The notes under the pieces: generated by a model
The model's input: only the letters and a program-made list of their open reading frames with translations
Databases searched by the model: none
Told to the model about the DNA's origin: nothing
Shown: piece after piece, positions 18,532 to 27,086 of the stretch
Layout of the letters: every line of letters starts with the position of its first letter
Position numbering within the stretch: the stretch's first letter is position 1
Made by a program: the position numbers and the translations under genes
Assembly (NCBI GenBank): GCA_015061005.1
Contig: SUXJ01000013.1
Coordinates: 23,203-87,202, forward strand
From: Bacteroidales bacterium
GTDB taxonomy: Bacteria > Bacteroidota > Bacteroidia > Bacteroidales > Muribaculaceae
Length of the DNA stretch: 64,000 bases
Direction of reading: 5' to 3'

Positions 18532-20013
18532 ATGGGATTTAATGTTTTGACAGCAGCAGAAGCTGCGAGTTTTATTAAGAATGGTGCAACGATAGGTCTG
18601 AGCGGATTTACAGCATCGGGTGCGCCGAAGGACACTTTTGCTGCTTTGGCTCAGATTGCTGAAGCGGAGCATGAGGCGGGTCGGCCTTTTAAGGTGGACT
18701 TGTTTACGGGTGCGAGCACGAATAAATACGTTGATGGAGCTTTGTCGCTTGCGAATGCGATTAATCGCCGCACACCGTATCAGAACACTCCGGATTTGCG
18801 TAAGCGTATCAATGCGCATGATGCCCATTATTTTGATATGCACCTGAGTGAGTTGGCACAGAAGTTGCGTTACGGATTTTTCGGTCCGTTGGATTTCGCG
18901 GTCATCGAGGCAGTAGATGTTACTGATGACGGCCGATTGGTTCTCGGCACGGGTGCGGGTATTTCCACGACGATTGCACAGCTTGCCAAACATATCATTA
19001 TTGAATTGAATTCGGGAATTTCGAAGAAACTTGAGGGTTTGCATGACTTGTATATGCCGGCAGATCCGCCATATCGCAGGGAGATTCCGATTTATAATGT
19101 TAATGACCGTATCGGTTCACCGTATCTGTATGTGGATCCGAAGAAGGTGCTTGGTGTTGTGCATACCAATGCGACTGATGGGGTGGCGCCTTTTTCGGCA
19201 CTCGACGAGACTTCGGAGCATATCGGAGCGAATGTTTGTAATTTCCTTGTTCATGAGCTGAAGGCCGGAAGGCTTCCCAAGGAGTTCTTGCCGCTGCAGA
19301 GTGGAGTGGGTAACGTTGCTAACGCAGTGCTTTACGGTTTGGCGGAAGCAACGGAGATACCTCCGTTTGCGATGTATACGGAAGTGGCACAAGATGCGGT
19401 GCTTGACTTGATGGAGCGTGATCGATGCAAGTTCGTGTCGACATGTTCGCTTACGATGAGTGATGATGCGATGAGCCGTCTGTTTGCTCACGATGACGAG
19501 TTCTGTAAGCGCATCGTTATTCGTCCGAGCGAGTTGAGTAACAATCCCGAGATTGTTCGCCGTTTGGGTATTATTTCGATGAATACCGCTCTTGAAGCAG
19601 ATATCTTCGGGGCGATTAATTCCACTCATGTCTTGGGCACGAAGATGATGAATGGCATTGGCGGTTCGGGTGACTTTACTCGCAACAGTTATTTGTCAAT
19701 TTTCTCATGTCCGTCGGTATCGAAGGGCGGCTGTATTTCGAATATTGTGCCTATGGTGGCACACCAAGACCATTCGGAGCATTCAGTCGATGTGCTTGTG
19801 ACGGATCAAGGTGTTGCCGATTTGCGAGGCAAGGATCCTGTTCAGAGGGCAGAGTTGATAATTGAAAATTGTGCACATCCGGATTATCGTCCGCTACTGC
19901 ATAAGTATTTGTCGCTTGGTAAGGGCGGTCAGACGCCTCACGCGTTGTGTGCCTCGTTTGCGTTCCATAACGCTTTTGCCGAGACCGGCGATATGCGTAA
20001 TGCGGAACTTTAA
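18532..20013 (+). CDS. Acetyl-CoA hydrolase/transferase family, probable succinate-acetate CoA-transferase
   Basis: A 493-residue cytosolic enzyme of the Cat1/AarC class, which moves CoA between succinate, acetate or propionate during fermentation. Visible are the N-terminal SGFTASGAPK loop (24-33), the MYTEV motif whose Glu284 aligns with the glutamate that carries the gamma-glutamyl-CoA intermediate in AarC-type enzymes, and the C-terminal block INSTHVLGTKMMNGIGGSGDF. Exact acyl partner is not decided by sequence. It follows the GH20 stop by 30 bases, so co-transcription is possible though the functions are unrelated. Confidence 0.9.
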   Translation: MGFNVLTAAEAASFIKNGATIGLSGFTASGAPKDTFAALAQIAEAEHEAGRPFKVDLFTGASTNKYVDGALSLANAINRRTPYQNTPDLRKRINAHDAHYFDMHLSELAQKLRYGFFGPLDFAVIEAVDVTDDGRLVLGTGAGISTTIAQLAKHIIIELNSGISKKLEGLHDLYMPADPPYRREIPIYNVNDRIGSPYLYVDPKKVLGVVHTNATDGVAPFSALDETSEHIGANVCNFLVHELKAGRLPKEFLPLQSGVGNVANAVLYGLAEATEIPPFAMYTEVAQDAVLDLMERDRCKFVSTCSLTMSDDAMSRLFAHDDEFCKRIVIRPSELSNNPEIVRRLGIISMNTALEADIFGAINSTHVLGTKMMNGIGGSGDFTRNSYLSIFSCPSVSKGGCISNIVPMVAHQDHSEHSVDVLVTDQGVADLRGKDPVQRAELIIENCAHPDYRPLLHKYLSLGKGGQTPHALCASFAFHNAFAETGDMRNAEL

Positions 20014-20033
20014 AGCGTCGATATTGAAATACG

Positions 20034-20071
20034 GCGGGACCTTCGATTTCGGAGATCTCGCTTGTTTTTTT
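20034..20071 (+). terminator. Terminator between convergent CoA-transferase and HD genes
   Basis: Twelve-base imperfect arms at 20034-20045 and 20050-20061 around a 4-base loop, then seven T residues within TTGTTTTTTT on the plus strand. Confidence 0.65.
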
Positions 20072-20078
20072 GTTGAGG

Positions 20079-20573
20079 TCAGGAGAATTTTGCGTGGAGG
20101 ATGCGGAACTTTTCGAGGTTCTCGTTTCCAAAACGGGCGATGGATTTTTCTACATCGGCGAGCGTTTTTCGCTGCATTGTTCCGGATTTGGAGTAGAATT
20201 TATCGGCGTAACAAATGAGTTGTTCGAGGATGGTTTCGGGGACGAGTTCGCCAATGCCCACTCCGGTATGGCGCTCGGCGACTCTTGCCGCCCATTCCGG
20301 CGCGCCTTCGCGTCGGAGCAGTTCTGCTCCGAGCGGCCCATGTTTGATGTAAGGGTGGGATCCGTTGCAGTGAATGTCGGGAGCGGAGGTCAGGAAGATT
20401 CCGATGTCGTGGAGCATGGCTGCCGAGCGCACTTGGTCAGGGTCGAGGTGCGGAGCGTGAGCGGCTCGGAGTTCTTCTGCTAAGTCTGCCACAGAGGTGG
20501 CGTGGCGCATATAAATATCCCGAAGGGGAGTCCCCTCGGGATAATATTTGTTGATTATAGTCAGGTGGTTCAT
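20079..20573 (-). CDS. HD-domain phosphohydrolase, substrate unknown
   Basis: A 164-residue single-domain protein of the HD superfamily. The metal-binding signature is present: H in MRHATSVADLA, the doublet in MLHDIG, H in ERHTG and the final Asp in CYADKFYSK. This is the small HDIG-type group annotated only as uncharacterised hydrolase. The substrate may be a nucleotide or phosphoester, but nothing in the sequence decides this. Its ATG overlaps the ilvE stop by 4 bases, indicating translational coupling with branched-chain aminotransferase. It is convergent with the CoA-transferase. Confidence 0.85.
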   Translation of the reverse strand: MNHLTIINKYYPEGTPLRDIYMRHATSVADLAEELRAAHAPHLDPDQVRSAAMLHDIGIFLTSAPDIHCNGSHPYIKHGPLGAELLRREGAPEWAARVAERHTGVGIGELVPETILEQLICYADKFYSKSGTMQRKTLADVEKSIARFGNENLEKFRILHAKFS

Positions 20574-21595
20574 TCAACGATGGTGTTCCAGCCGTGGACG
20601 TCTTCAATTTCGCCGAGCTGAATTGCGCGGAGTCGATTGTAGAGTTCAGTGGTTACGGGGCCGGGTTGATGGTCTTTTGCAATGATGTATTTAGTGTCAT
20701 TGTCAAGGTCGTGAATTTCGGCAATGGGAGATGCCACGGCTGCCGTTCCACATGCTGCGGCTTCGGATATTTCGTTGAGTTCTTCGACTGCAATGTGTCG
20801 TTGCTCAACGGTTATTCCCATGTCACGAGCGAGTTGCATCAGACTCTTGTTTGTAATAGAGGGGAGGATTGATTCTGATGCCGGAGTGATGTATGCACCG
20901 TTTTTGATGGCGAAGAAGTTTGCGGGGCCGCATTCGTCAAGATATTTCTTCTCTTTCGGGTCGAGGTATAGAACGGCACTGTAGCCGAGCTTGTGAGCTC
21001 TGTCACCAGCGGCGATAGATGCGGCGTAGTTGCCACCGACTTTCCAGCGTCCGGTGCCTTTAGGTGCTACGCGGTCGTATTCACGCATTATGCAGATGTT
21101 AGTTGGCTTGAATCCTTCTTTGAAGTAAGGTCCTACGGGCGTTACGAATACCATGAAGGTATAGTCGGAAGATGAGCTAACGCCAACTTTTGCGCTGATG
21201 CCTACTTCGAGAGGACGAAGATACAGGGAGGCTCCGGACCCGTATGGTGGTACGAAGCGTTCGTTGGCTTTCACGACTCGTTTGCACATTTCGCAGAACA
21301 ATTCTTCGGGCACGGGTTCCATTAGTAGGCCTTTTGCCGACTCGATAATACGGCGTGCGTTTTCTTCGAGTCGGAAGATTCTAATCTTACCGTCTTTTCC
21401 TCGGAACGCTTTGAGCCCTTCGAAGATTTCCTGACCATAGTGGAGGCAGGTTGCTGCGATATGGAGGTTTATGGTTTCAGAGGAGGTCTCTTCAATGGGA
21501 CCCCAGACGCCATCGCGGAACGTGCATCGCACGTTGACATCGGTGGGTACATAGCCAAATGAGAGATTGGCCCAGTCAAGATTGTTTGATGCCAT
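20570..21595 (-). CDS. ilvE: Branched-chain amino acid aminotransferase
   Basis: PLP enzyme interconverting Leu, Ile or Val with their 2-oxoacids and glutamate. The 341-residue protein matches the class IV aminotransferase type II (BCAT) family: HYGQEIFEGLKAFR (residues about 52-65), LYLRPLE, the KVGGNYAAS segment containing the PLP-lysine region, LDECGPANFF, and the C-terminal CGTAAVASPI loop that holds the cofactor phosphate. Length is typical. Its promoter lies next to an unusual 16-bp tandem repeat. It overlaps the HD protein gene by 4 bases. Confidence 0.95.
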   Translation of the reverse strand: MASNNLDWANLSFGYVPTDVNVRCTFRDGVWGPIEETSSETINLHIAATCLHYGQEIFEGLKAFRGKDGKIRIFRLEENARRIIESAKGLLMEPVPEELFCEMCKRVVKANERFVPPYGSGASLYLRPLEVGISAKVGVSSSSDYTFMVFVTPVGPYFKEGFKPTNICIMREYDRVAPKGTGRWKVGGNYAASIAAGDRAHKLGYSAVLYLDPKEKKYLDECGPANFFAIKNGAYITPASESILPSITNKSLMQLARDMGITVEQRHIAVEELNEISEAAACGTAAVASPIAEIHDLDNDTKYIIAKDHQPGPVTTELYNRLRAIQLGEIEDVHGWNTIVE

Positions 21596-21635
21596 AATTC
21601 TTGTTTGTTGATTATTGCAAAGTTTTTATTTAGTG

Positions 21636-21643
21636 CAAAGGTA
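21636..21643 (-). promoter_or_regulatory. -7 element of ilvE promoter
   Basis: TACCTTTG on the minus strand, 41 bases before the start. The -33 position falls inside the adjacent 16-bp tandem repeat and lacks a TTTG. Confidence 0.55.
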
Positions 21644-21647
21644 ATAA

Positions 21648-21695
21648 AAAAAGTGGAGAGTGGAAAAAGTGGAGAGTGGAAAAAGTGGAGAGTGG
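21648..21695. repeat. Tandem repeat, 3 x 16 bp
   Basis: Three exact copies of AAAAAGTGGAGAGTGG lie directly upstream of the ilvE -7 box, so the -33 region of the promoter is inside the repeat. A single GTGGAGAGTG word recurs at about 46812-46821, upstream of the gapA promoter. Confidence 0.9.
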
Positions 21696-21708
21696 AGGGC
21701 GAAAGGCG

Positions 21709-21764
21709 CAAGGGGGACTCGATCGCGCGCGAGTTCCCGTCTTGCGGCGATTGAGTCCCCCTTG
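21709..21764. repeat. Long inverted repeat (18-bp arms)
   Basis: Arms 21709-21726 and 21747-21764 are complementary with one G-T wobble, separated by a 20-base loop. There is no T run immediately after either arm on either strand apart from a short T tract at 21767-21771, so terminator function is uncertain. It lies in the 338-base gap between ilvE and ruvA. Confidence 0.75.
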
Positions 21765-21827
21765 AGTTTTTGCCGACCGCGGCCTGCCCGGCGGCTTGTT
21801 TTGCCTTCCGCACGAGTTTGATTTTTC

Positions 21828-21913
21828 GGGGGGATAAGATTTATAATATTTATAAGTCTTATAATTTAGATAAGGGAATGAGTGTACTCGCGTCCCGTCG
21901 GTTTGTTTTGGGG
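21828..21913 (-). repeat. Dispersed intergenic repeat, copy 2
   Basis: On the minus strand this matches copy 1 (11902-11993): a C-rich head with 19 shared bases, a more divergent middle and an AT-rich TTATAAATCTTA-type tail. It lies 20 bases past the ruvA stop, in the same downstream-of-gene position as copy 1. Confidence 0.7.
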
Positions 21914-21933
21914 GGAGGGGTGTGTCGGGAGGG

Positions 21934-22524
21934 TTATAGGAGGGCGAGGGCGCGTTTGATTGCGGTCTCGATTGAAGCCGTCGGGTCTGTGGCATAGACC
22001 TTGGCGAGGGCTTTTTGTGCTTGCGCTTTTTGGTAGCCGAGCATTATGAGAGCGGCAAGGGCTTCTTCGCCGGAAGAATTGTTGTCGGGGGCAGCCATTG
22101 GTGCGTTTAATGCAGCGAGTTCGGTTGCGGTGATTTTGTCTTTCAGGTCAACGATGATGCGTTGCGCGGTTTTCAGTCCAATTCCTTTAATGGCTTTTAG
22201 TTTGTTGGCATCGCCGGCGGTTATGCACATTTGCAGTTGCGAAGGCGACAAGGATGACAGAATTACGCGAGCAGTGTTAGCACCTACGCCGCTAACTCCG
22301 ATGAGTAGTCGAAACAGGGCTCGTTCTTCTTCGGCGGCAAAGCCATAGAGGTCATGAGTGTCCTCGCGAATGATTTCATGGACGAGGAGTTTCGTTGATT
22401 TTTCGGCGGAGATGGCCGAGTACGTATTTACGGATATGTTCAGAAGGTATCCGACACCGGCCGCTTCTACGACAGCATAAGTCGGAGTCACTTGAGTGAG
22501 TTCGCCTTTGATGTATTCAAGCAT
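21934..22524 (-). CDS. ruvA: Holliday junction branch migration protein RuvA
   Basis: DNA-binding subunit of the RuvAB complex that drives branch migration in recombination repair. The 196-residue protein has the N-terminal OB-fold (MLEYIKGEL to about 63), the tandem helix-hairpin-helix domain with the motifs IGVSGVGANTARVIL and IKGIGLKTAQRIIVDLKDK, and the C-terminal RuvB-binding domain III (EEALAALIMLGYQKAQAQKAL). Its start lies inside the end of the glmU-like gene (8-base overlap), and it is last in a long minus-strand operon. Confidence 0.97.
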   Translation of the reverse strand: MLEYIKGELTQVTPTYAVVEAAGVGYLLNISVNTYSAISAEKSTKLLVHEIIREDTHDLYGFAAEEERALFRLLIGVSGVGANTARVILSSLSPSQLQMCITAGDANKLKAIKGIGLKTAQRIIVDLKDKITATELAALNAPMAAPDNNSSGEEALAALIMLGYQKAQAQKALAKVYATDPTASIETAIKRALALL

Positions 22525-23680
22525 CGGGGTCGTTGAAAATATGGGTTAAGATATCTATATCGGCTTTTGAAATTTTCACATCGCGATGACTCATGACGAT
22601 GGTTTCGGTGTCGATGACCTGTTTCAGAATTTGGCGAGTATAGCCTTGAGCCCCACCGTTGGAGAACGACGGGGTGAAAGCGCGCGGAAATCCATAGCCA
22701 TGGAGGTTGCACGCCACTCCGATAACCGTTGCAGTGTTGAAGGTGGTGTCGATTGCGGCTTTAGAGTGGTCGCCCATGATTAGCCCGCAGAAAGAAAGTC
22801 CGGTTTTTTCAAATCGACGAGAAGCGTAGTTCCAGAGTTTGATTTCCGAGTAGTTGTTTTTTAGGTTCGATGCCACGCATTCCGCTCCGATGTTTGTCCA
22901 CATTCCGATTACGGCATCGCCGAGATATCCATCGTGTTGCTTATTAGCATAGCCGAGAAATACGGTGTTGCTCACCTCACCTCCAACGCGAGTGGACGGG
23001 CCGAGGTTTACGCCCGGGAGGAGTCGTGCGCCGGCTCTGACTCGGCAGTCCTTGCCTACAGCTATGGGTCCGCGCAGTACGGTACATTCCTGAACGTCCG
23101 CCCCGGCAGAGATATAGACGGGTCCGGTTTTTGTATTAATCATAGCCCCCTCAACGCTTGCGCCCTCTTCGATGAATAGGAGTGACTCCGGTCCGATCAA
23201 GGTGCAGCTTTCGGGTAGTTTTGCGGATGTGCGTCCGGCAGTCAGCATGTCGAAGTCGCGCGCAATGAGTTCTTTGCTGCTGCGAAAAATGTCGGTTAGA
23301 GAGCGATATTCAATAGGAGAGAGAGTCGCGACGGGTGATGATTCACTTTCTGCGCCTGCGCGCCGAGCAAGACATTCGCCACGATTGTTGGCAATCCATT
23401 GTCCGGGCATGAGAGCTCTCACCGCATTGGCAAATTCCGGGTCGGGGACAACATTGCCGGCAATGAAAAATGATTCGACCTCCGGGGCTTCGCCTCGGGG
23501 GTATTTTTCGGCGAGATAGTCTTCAGTTTCGTATCCTATGGTTGCAGTCGGGATAAGTCTGCCCCATCGTTGGGCGATAGAGTCGTTTATGCCTGCGAGC
23601 AGAGCTGCGATAGGGCGAGTCAGGGTCAGCGGTTTTAGGTTAGTGCGAACGGGTTCGCTATCTTGTAAAATAATATGCAT
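22517..23680 (-). CDS. Bacteroidetes-type GlmU-like nucleotidyltransferase/acyltransferase
   Basis: A 387-residue protein of the alternative Bacteroidetes GlmU family, proposed to make UDP-GlcNAc for peptidoglycan and LPS in lineages without canonical GlmU. The N-terminal part (MHIILQDSEPVRTNLKPLTLTRP) resembles a divergent nucleotidyltransferase; canonical GlmU GxGxR signature is not visible. Residues about 160-330 form a left-handed beta helix with hexapeptide repeats (GPVYISAGADVQECTV, GPSTRVGGEVSN), containing the conserved GYANKQHDGYLGD and GVACNLHGYGFPRAF blocks. It starts 3 bases after the antiporter stop and overlaps ruvA by 8 bases. Confidence 0.85.
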   Translation of the reverse strand: MHIILQDSEPVRTNLKPLTLTRPIAALLAGINDSIAQRWGRLIPTATIGYETEDYLAEKYPRGEAPEVESFFIAGNVVPDPEFANAVRALMPGQWIANNRGECLARRAGAESESSPVATLSPIEYRSLTDIFRSSKELIARDFDMLTAGRTSAKLPESCTLIGPESLLFIEEGASVEGAMINTKTGPVYISAGADVQECTVLRGPIAVGKDCRVRAGARLLPGVNLGPSTRVGGEVSNTVFLGYANKQHDGYLGDAVIGMWTNIGAECVASNLKNNYSEIKLWNYASRRFEKTGLSFCGLIMGDHSKAAIDTTFNTATVIGVACNLHGYGFPRAFTPSFSNGGAQGYTRQILKQVIDTETIVMSHRDVKISKADIDILTHIFNDPDA

Positions 23681-23683
23681 GGG

Positions 23684-25792
23684 TTAAGTGTTTTTTCGGA
23701 AAAGGCGGCGACCGGCCGATGCCAAACGCCGAGTCCATCCGGGCGATGACATAGATTCCGCACCTGTCGGGTCTAAATATGACATAACATCATCGTTCAT
23801 GCCACTCTGTTCGGGATATACCACCAAGAGGTTGGCTTGAGTGAAGTATTTTTGCAGGAACGAGTCCATTTGTTTGATGTCGGGGCTATAACTGATTGAG
23901 CCGTGACGAGCGGAGACGACGGCAAGCAAGTCATCGTCGGCAATGTGGTTAGACAGGAGGATAAAATCGTCCCATTGTTCTATGGCTCTGAATTCCAGTC
24001 GAATGTCGAGTCTTTCTTGATTCAGTACGCCTGTGATGATACGTTGTACCTGAGGATGGCACATGAATACGGCTTTGCATCCGAGGTTTCGAGCGAGACG
24101 TCCCAAAGTGGTGAGCCACATTCTGAACCCGCTTTCAAATTCGGTTTTTGGCGGCACGAACACCACGAGTCGGCGCAAAGTGTTGACGGGGTTGAAGAAT
24201 CGGCAAATCAGCATCATTCGGTTCGTCGTTTCCAGCATCTGATTCATTTTTGTGCCGAAGAACGAGTCGATGAGTGTTGTTTTGCGGTGTAATCCCATTA
24301 TTACGCAATTAACGTCGCGTTCGTTGATTATGTTTAGCAGCCCGGCAGTGATGTCGGAATCGAACCGTTCGATAGTGGTTACGGGAATGTCAACAGTAGC
24401 CGCCGCCTCTCCCGCCAGCTTGAGAGAAGCTTCACTATTTGCGCGCGCCGCCGGCGAATTAGATGTGCGGACATGGACCGCCATTAGCGAGTTGTCGGGT
24501 TGATTTGACGGGTGGATTAACAGTGCGAGCTCCATAAGAGCCAGCGACGTCACCGGATTATCGACCGGGACAAGCGTGTTGCTTGCATTTTTTGGTTCAG
24601 AAGCGTTTGAGGCATCTTCCAGCATGTGGATTTTGATGCGAGCTGCAGCCCCTGACGTTGCAATCGGCGCTATTGCACACGTTATCAGAATCATGAGCAC
24701 GGTGCCATTGAGCATAGTTGCATCGAGCAAACCAAACCCATAGCCGATAGAAGCCACCGCCAATGCTACGGCGGTATGGGCGGAAGTGAGGCCAAACATC
24801 AAGCGGCTGTCATCGCGGCTCATGCCGCACAGTCGCGCAGTGATTACCGCCGCGAGCCACTTGGTGATTAGAGCTACCGCCAGCATTATAGCCGCCATTT
24901 TCAGAGTGGGTATTGAAGCAACCACGCGAATATCAATCATCATGCCCACTCCGATAAGGAAGTAGGGGATGAAGAGGGCATTGCCCACGAACTCCAACCG
25001 AGACATGAGCGGCGACGTGTTGGGTACGAAGCGGTTGAGTACCAGTCCGGCAAAGAAGGCCCCGAGAACGGCTTCCAACCCTATTACTCGAGCAAGCCAA
25101 GCCGCAAAGAATACGAGCGCGAGAACGAATACGAACTGAATTACGCGGTCGGAAAATTTGCGCAAGAACCAACGTGCGAGGATGCGATATCCAAAGGTTA
25201 CTGCAAGGCAGAAACCGGAGAGTTTGAGGAGAAGAATCAGGATTTCAGACCAGAGAAGTGCTCCGTGATGATGGACGTTGACGGCAGTGGCGAGCGTTAG
25301 CAGAGCACCAATTACGGCAAAAATAGTTCCGACAATGGCAATTAGCACAGCCGGCGACTTGGTTATGCCAAAGCGAACGGCTACGGGGTATGAAATCAAG
25401 GTGTGGGCGGCATACATCGAAGCGAGCAGCAGAGCCGGTACGGCCGCAGCATTGAAGAAATAGACAGACGAGAAGTACCCGACGACGACCGGTATCCCGA
25501 AAGTGAGCACACCGAAAATAAGTCCTCGCTTAAGGTTTCGTTTCAGGTGGTACAGGTCAATTTCGATAGCCGCCAGAAACATCAAATAAAGCAGCCCCAC
25601 TTCGCCAAAAATCTTGAAAGACGCATCGTCGTCGAGCAGGTGGAAGCCATAAGGACCTACGCACACGCCGGCAATAATCATGCCGATGATGTGAGGAATT
25701 TTGATGCGGTTGAGTAGAAGCGGTGCAAGCAGAATGATTGCCAGCACAACGAAGAATATCAGCGTAGGGTCTTGTATGAGGGCTTTGGGCAT
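23684..25792 (-). CDS. CPA2-type cation/H+ antiporter with C-terminal USP-like domains
   Basis: A 702-residue inner-membrane protein. The first 380 or so residues form the Na+(K+)/H+ exchanger domain with about 12 hydrophobic helices and family blocks such as PHIIGMIIAGVCVGPYG and FGEVGLLYLMFLAAIEIDL. The cytosolic tail contains two universal-stress-like alpha/beta units (about 410-540 and 545-680). Family members exchange monovalent cations for protons in pH and salt homeostasis; ion choice cannot be read here. It sits 5 bases after tonB and 3 bases before the glmU-like gene, so it belongs to the same operon. Confidence 0.88.
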   Translation of the reverse strand: MPKALIQDPTLIFFVVLAIILLAPLLLNRIKIPHIIGMIIAGVCVGPYGFHLLDDDASFKIFGEVGLLYLMFLAAIEIDLYHLKRNLKRGLIFGVLTFGIPVVVGYFSSVYFFNAAAVPALLLASMYAAHTLISYPVAVRFGITKSPAVLIAIVGTIFAVIGALLTLATAVNVHHHGALLWSEILILLLKLSGFCLAVTFGYRILARWFLRKFSDRVIQFVFVLALVFFAAWLARVIGLEAVLGAFFAGLVLNRFVPNTSPLMSRLEFVGNALFIPYFLIGVGMMIDIRVVASIPTLKMAAIMLAVALITKWLAAVITARLCGMSRDDSRLMFGLTSAHTAVALAVASIGYGFGLLDATMLNGTVLMILITCAIAPIATSGAAARIKIHMLEDASNASEPKNASNTLVPVDNPVTSLALMELALLIHPSNQPDNSLMAVHVRTSNSPAARANSEASLKLAGEAAATVDIPVTTIERFDSDITAGLLNIINERDVNCVIMGLHRKTTLIDSFFGTKMNQMLETTNRMMLICRFFNPVNTLRRLVVFVPPKTEFESGFRMWLTTLGRLARNLGCKAVFMCHPQVQRIITGVLNQERLDIRLEFRAIEQWDDFILLSNHIADDDLLAVVSARHGSISYSPDIKQMDSFLQKYFTQANLLVVYPEQSGMNDDVMSYLDPTGAESMSSPGWTRRLASAGRRLFRKNT

Positions 25793-25797
25793 CCGCG

Positions 25798-26586
25798 CTA
25801 TTTACCTGTGTTAATCTTTAGTTTGATTATGCCGTGCTGTTGCGGCTTTGTTCTATCGGCAGAGTACTTAAGTTGGAGAGCGTATTGCTCGGCTTGTTCG
25901 GTGAGCGTTTTAAGGTCTTGTCCGAGATTGCCGGAATTTCGTCCGGCATATTTTGCCGAGGTCACGGTGCCATCGGAGTTGACAATGATGCTTACTTCAA
26001 TCCAGCCATTGGAAATGTTGCTTTGAGAGCGAAATCCTATTTTGGGTCGAGAGCGGAGAGAGCGTCCGGCAATACCGAGTCCGTCGGCATCGGGGTTGTT
26101 TCCCGCAGTTGCATTTCCGGTTTTTGCGCTGCCGCCTGACGCTTCAGTATTGGCTTGCGCGTTTTGGAAAGACTTGCCGATGCGGTTATTGATTGATGCT
26201 CTCTTTTCGGCTTCGATTTCTTCCTTAGTGGGTCCCGGGGGTTGCGGCTCTTCCTCTTGCGCTACTTGCAAGTTTTCGGGTTGCGGTTCGGCAGACGCGA
26301 CGAGCGATGGGGCCGCATCGCTGACTCCGGAGTCAACGGCATCGGTTCCTCCGGCATCGGCTGCAGGCGCAGATGCGGGGTTGTTGTCGATTTGACGAGT
26401 GGGCTGCACTTTGATTTCCCGCAGTTCGGGGATGTCGATGTCGGCAAAAAAGACTTCTTGCTGCTCCATCGGCGGAATTTCAGGCAGCTGTGCAGACAGT
26501 TTCACCACATGGAGCATGGTGAATAACATCGCGCAACACAAGAGCGAGAGTAGAGCGGCTACTATTTGGTCACGTTTATTATGCAT
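25798..26586 (-). CDS. tonB: TonB-like energy transducer
   Basis: Links the proton-driven ExbB-ExbD motor to outer-membrane TonB-dependent transporters. The 262-residue protein has an N-terminal inner-membrane helix (about residues 8-30), a long low-complexity periplasmic spacer rich in Pro, Ala and Glu, and a C-terminal domain with the pattern GWIEVSIIVNSDGTVTSA typical of TonB C-termini. It overlaps exbD by 8 bases. Bacteroidetes carry many TonB paralogues; which receptor this one serves is unknown, and no SusC-like receptor is in the window. Confidence 0.85.
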   Translation of the reverse strand: MHNKRDQIVAALLSLLCCAMLFTMLHVVKLSAQLPEIPPMEQQEVFFADIDIPELREIKVQPTRQIDNNPASAPAADAGGTDAVDSGVSDAAPSLVASAEPQPENLQVAQEEEPQPPGPTKEEIEAEKRASINNRIGKSFQNAQANTEASGGSAKTGNATAGNNPDADGLGIAGRSLRSRPKIGFRSQSNISNGWIEVSIIVNSDGTVTSAKYAGRNSGNLGQDLKTLTEQAEQYALQLKYSADRTKPQQHGIIKLKINTGK

Positions 26587-27079
26587 TGTCGGGTTCAGCG
26601 TCCGGCGCAGCTATAGGCAGCGACTCGGGTATTGTGGTGGCTAAAACCACTTTTACTTGGTTTTCAGCTCCAAGATTAAGAATTTCCACGATGTTTCCAT
26701 ACGGGACTTCCTTGTCGGCATATAAGGCAATGAATGCCGTGGGCTCGGGATTTTCCTCTAAGGAGTTTTCTGCGTCGGTCATTGCTTGCGATTTTACGAG
26801 GACGAAAAATTGACGCAGAGATTCGATGTCGGGGTGTTCGAATGTTTCCATGTTTTCCTCGCCGTGCATCGACACGATGCGACCTTCAGCGTCGAGATAA
26901 ACACGCGCAGAGGGTTTGAGCGTGGTTTTGGCGGCACTTTCGGGCAGATTAACCTCCAGGGCGTTGGGGAACACGAAAGTGCTCGTTACCATGAAAAAGA
27001 TGAGCAGGAGGAAAATTACGTCGGTCATTGACGCCATCGAGAACGTTGCCGACGTGTCGAATTGCTTTTTCAGAGCCAT
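26579..27079 (-). CDS. exbD: ExbD/TolR-family biopolymer transport protein
   Basis: Single-pass inner-membrane component of the ExbBD proton channel. The 166-residue protein has the expected N-terminal helix (TDVIFLLLIFFMVTSTFVFP, about 19-38) with its membrane Asp (D20) that carries protons, followed by a periplasmic domain with an acidic insert (about 85-115). It starts 8 bases after the exbB stop and overlaps tonB. Confidence 0.93.
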   Translation of the reverse strand: MALKKQFDTSATFSMASMTDVIFLLLIFFMVTSTFVFPNALEVNLPESAAKTTLKPSARVYLDAEGRIVSMHGEENMETFEHPDIESLRQFFVLVKSQAMTDAENSLEENPEPTAFIALYADKEVPYGNIVEILNLGAENQVKVVLATTIPESLPIAAPDAEPDNA

Positions 27080-27086
27080 AGTGTCG

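Noticed and set aside
21648..21695. Short direct repeats considered as a CRISPR array
   Set aside because: Units are contiguous 16-mers with no spacers and no cas genes nearby; it is a simple tandem repeat.
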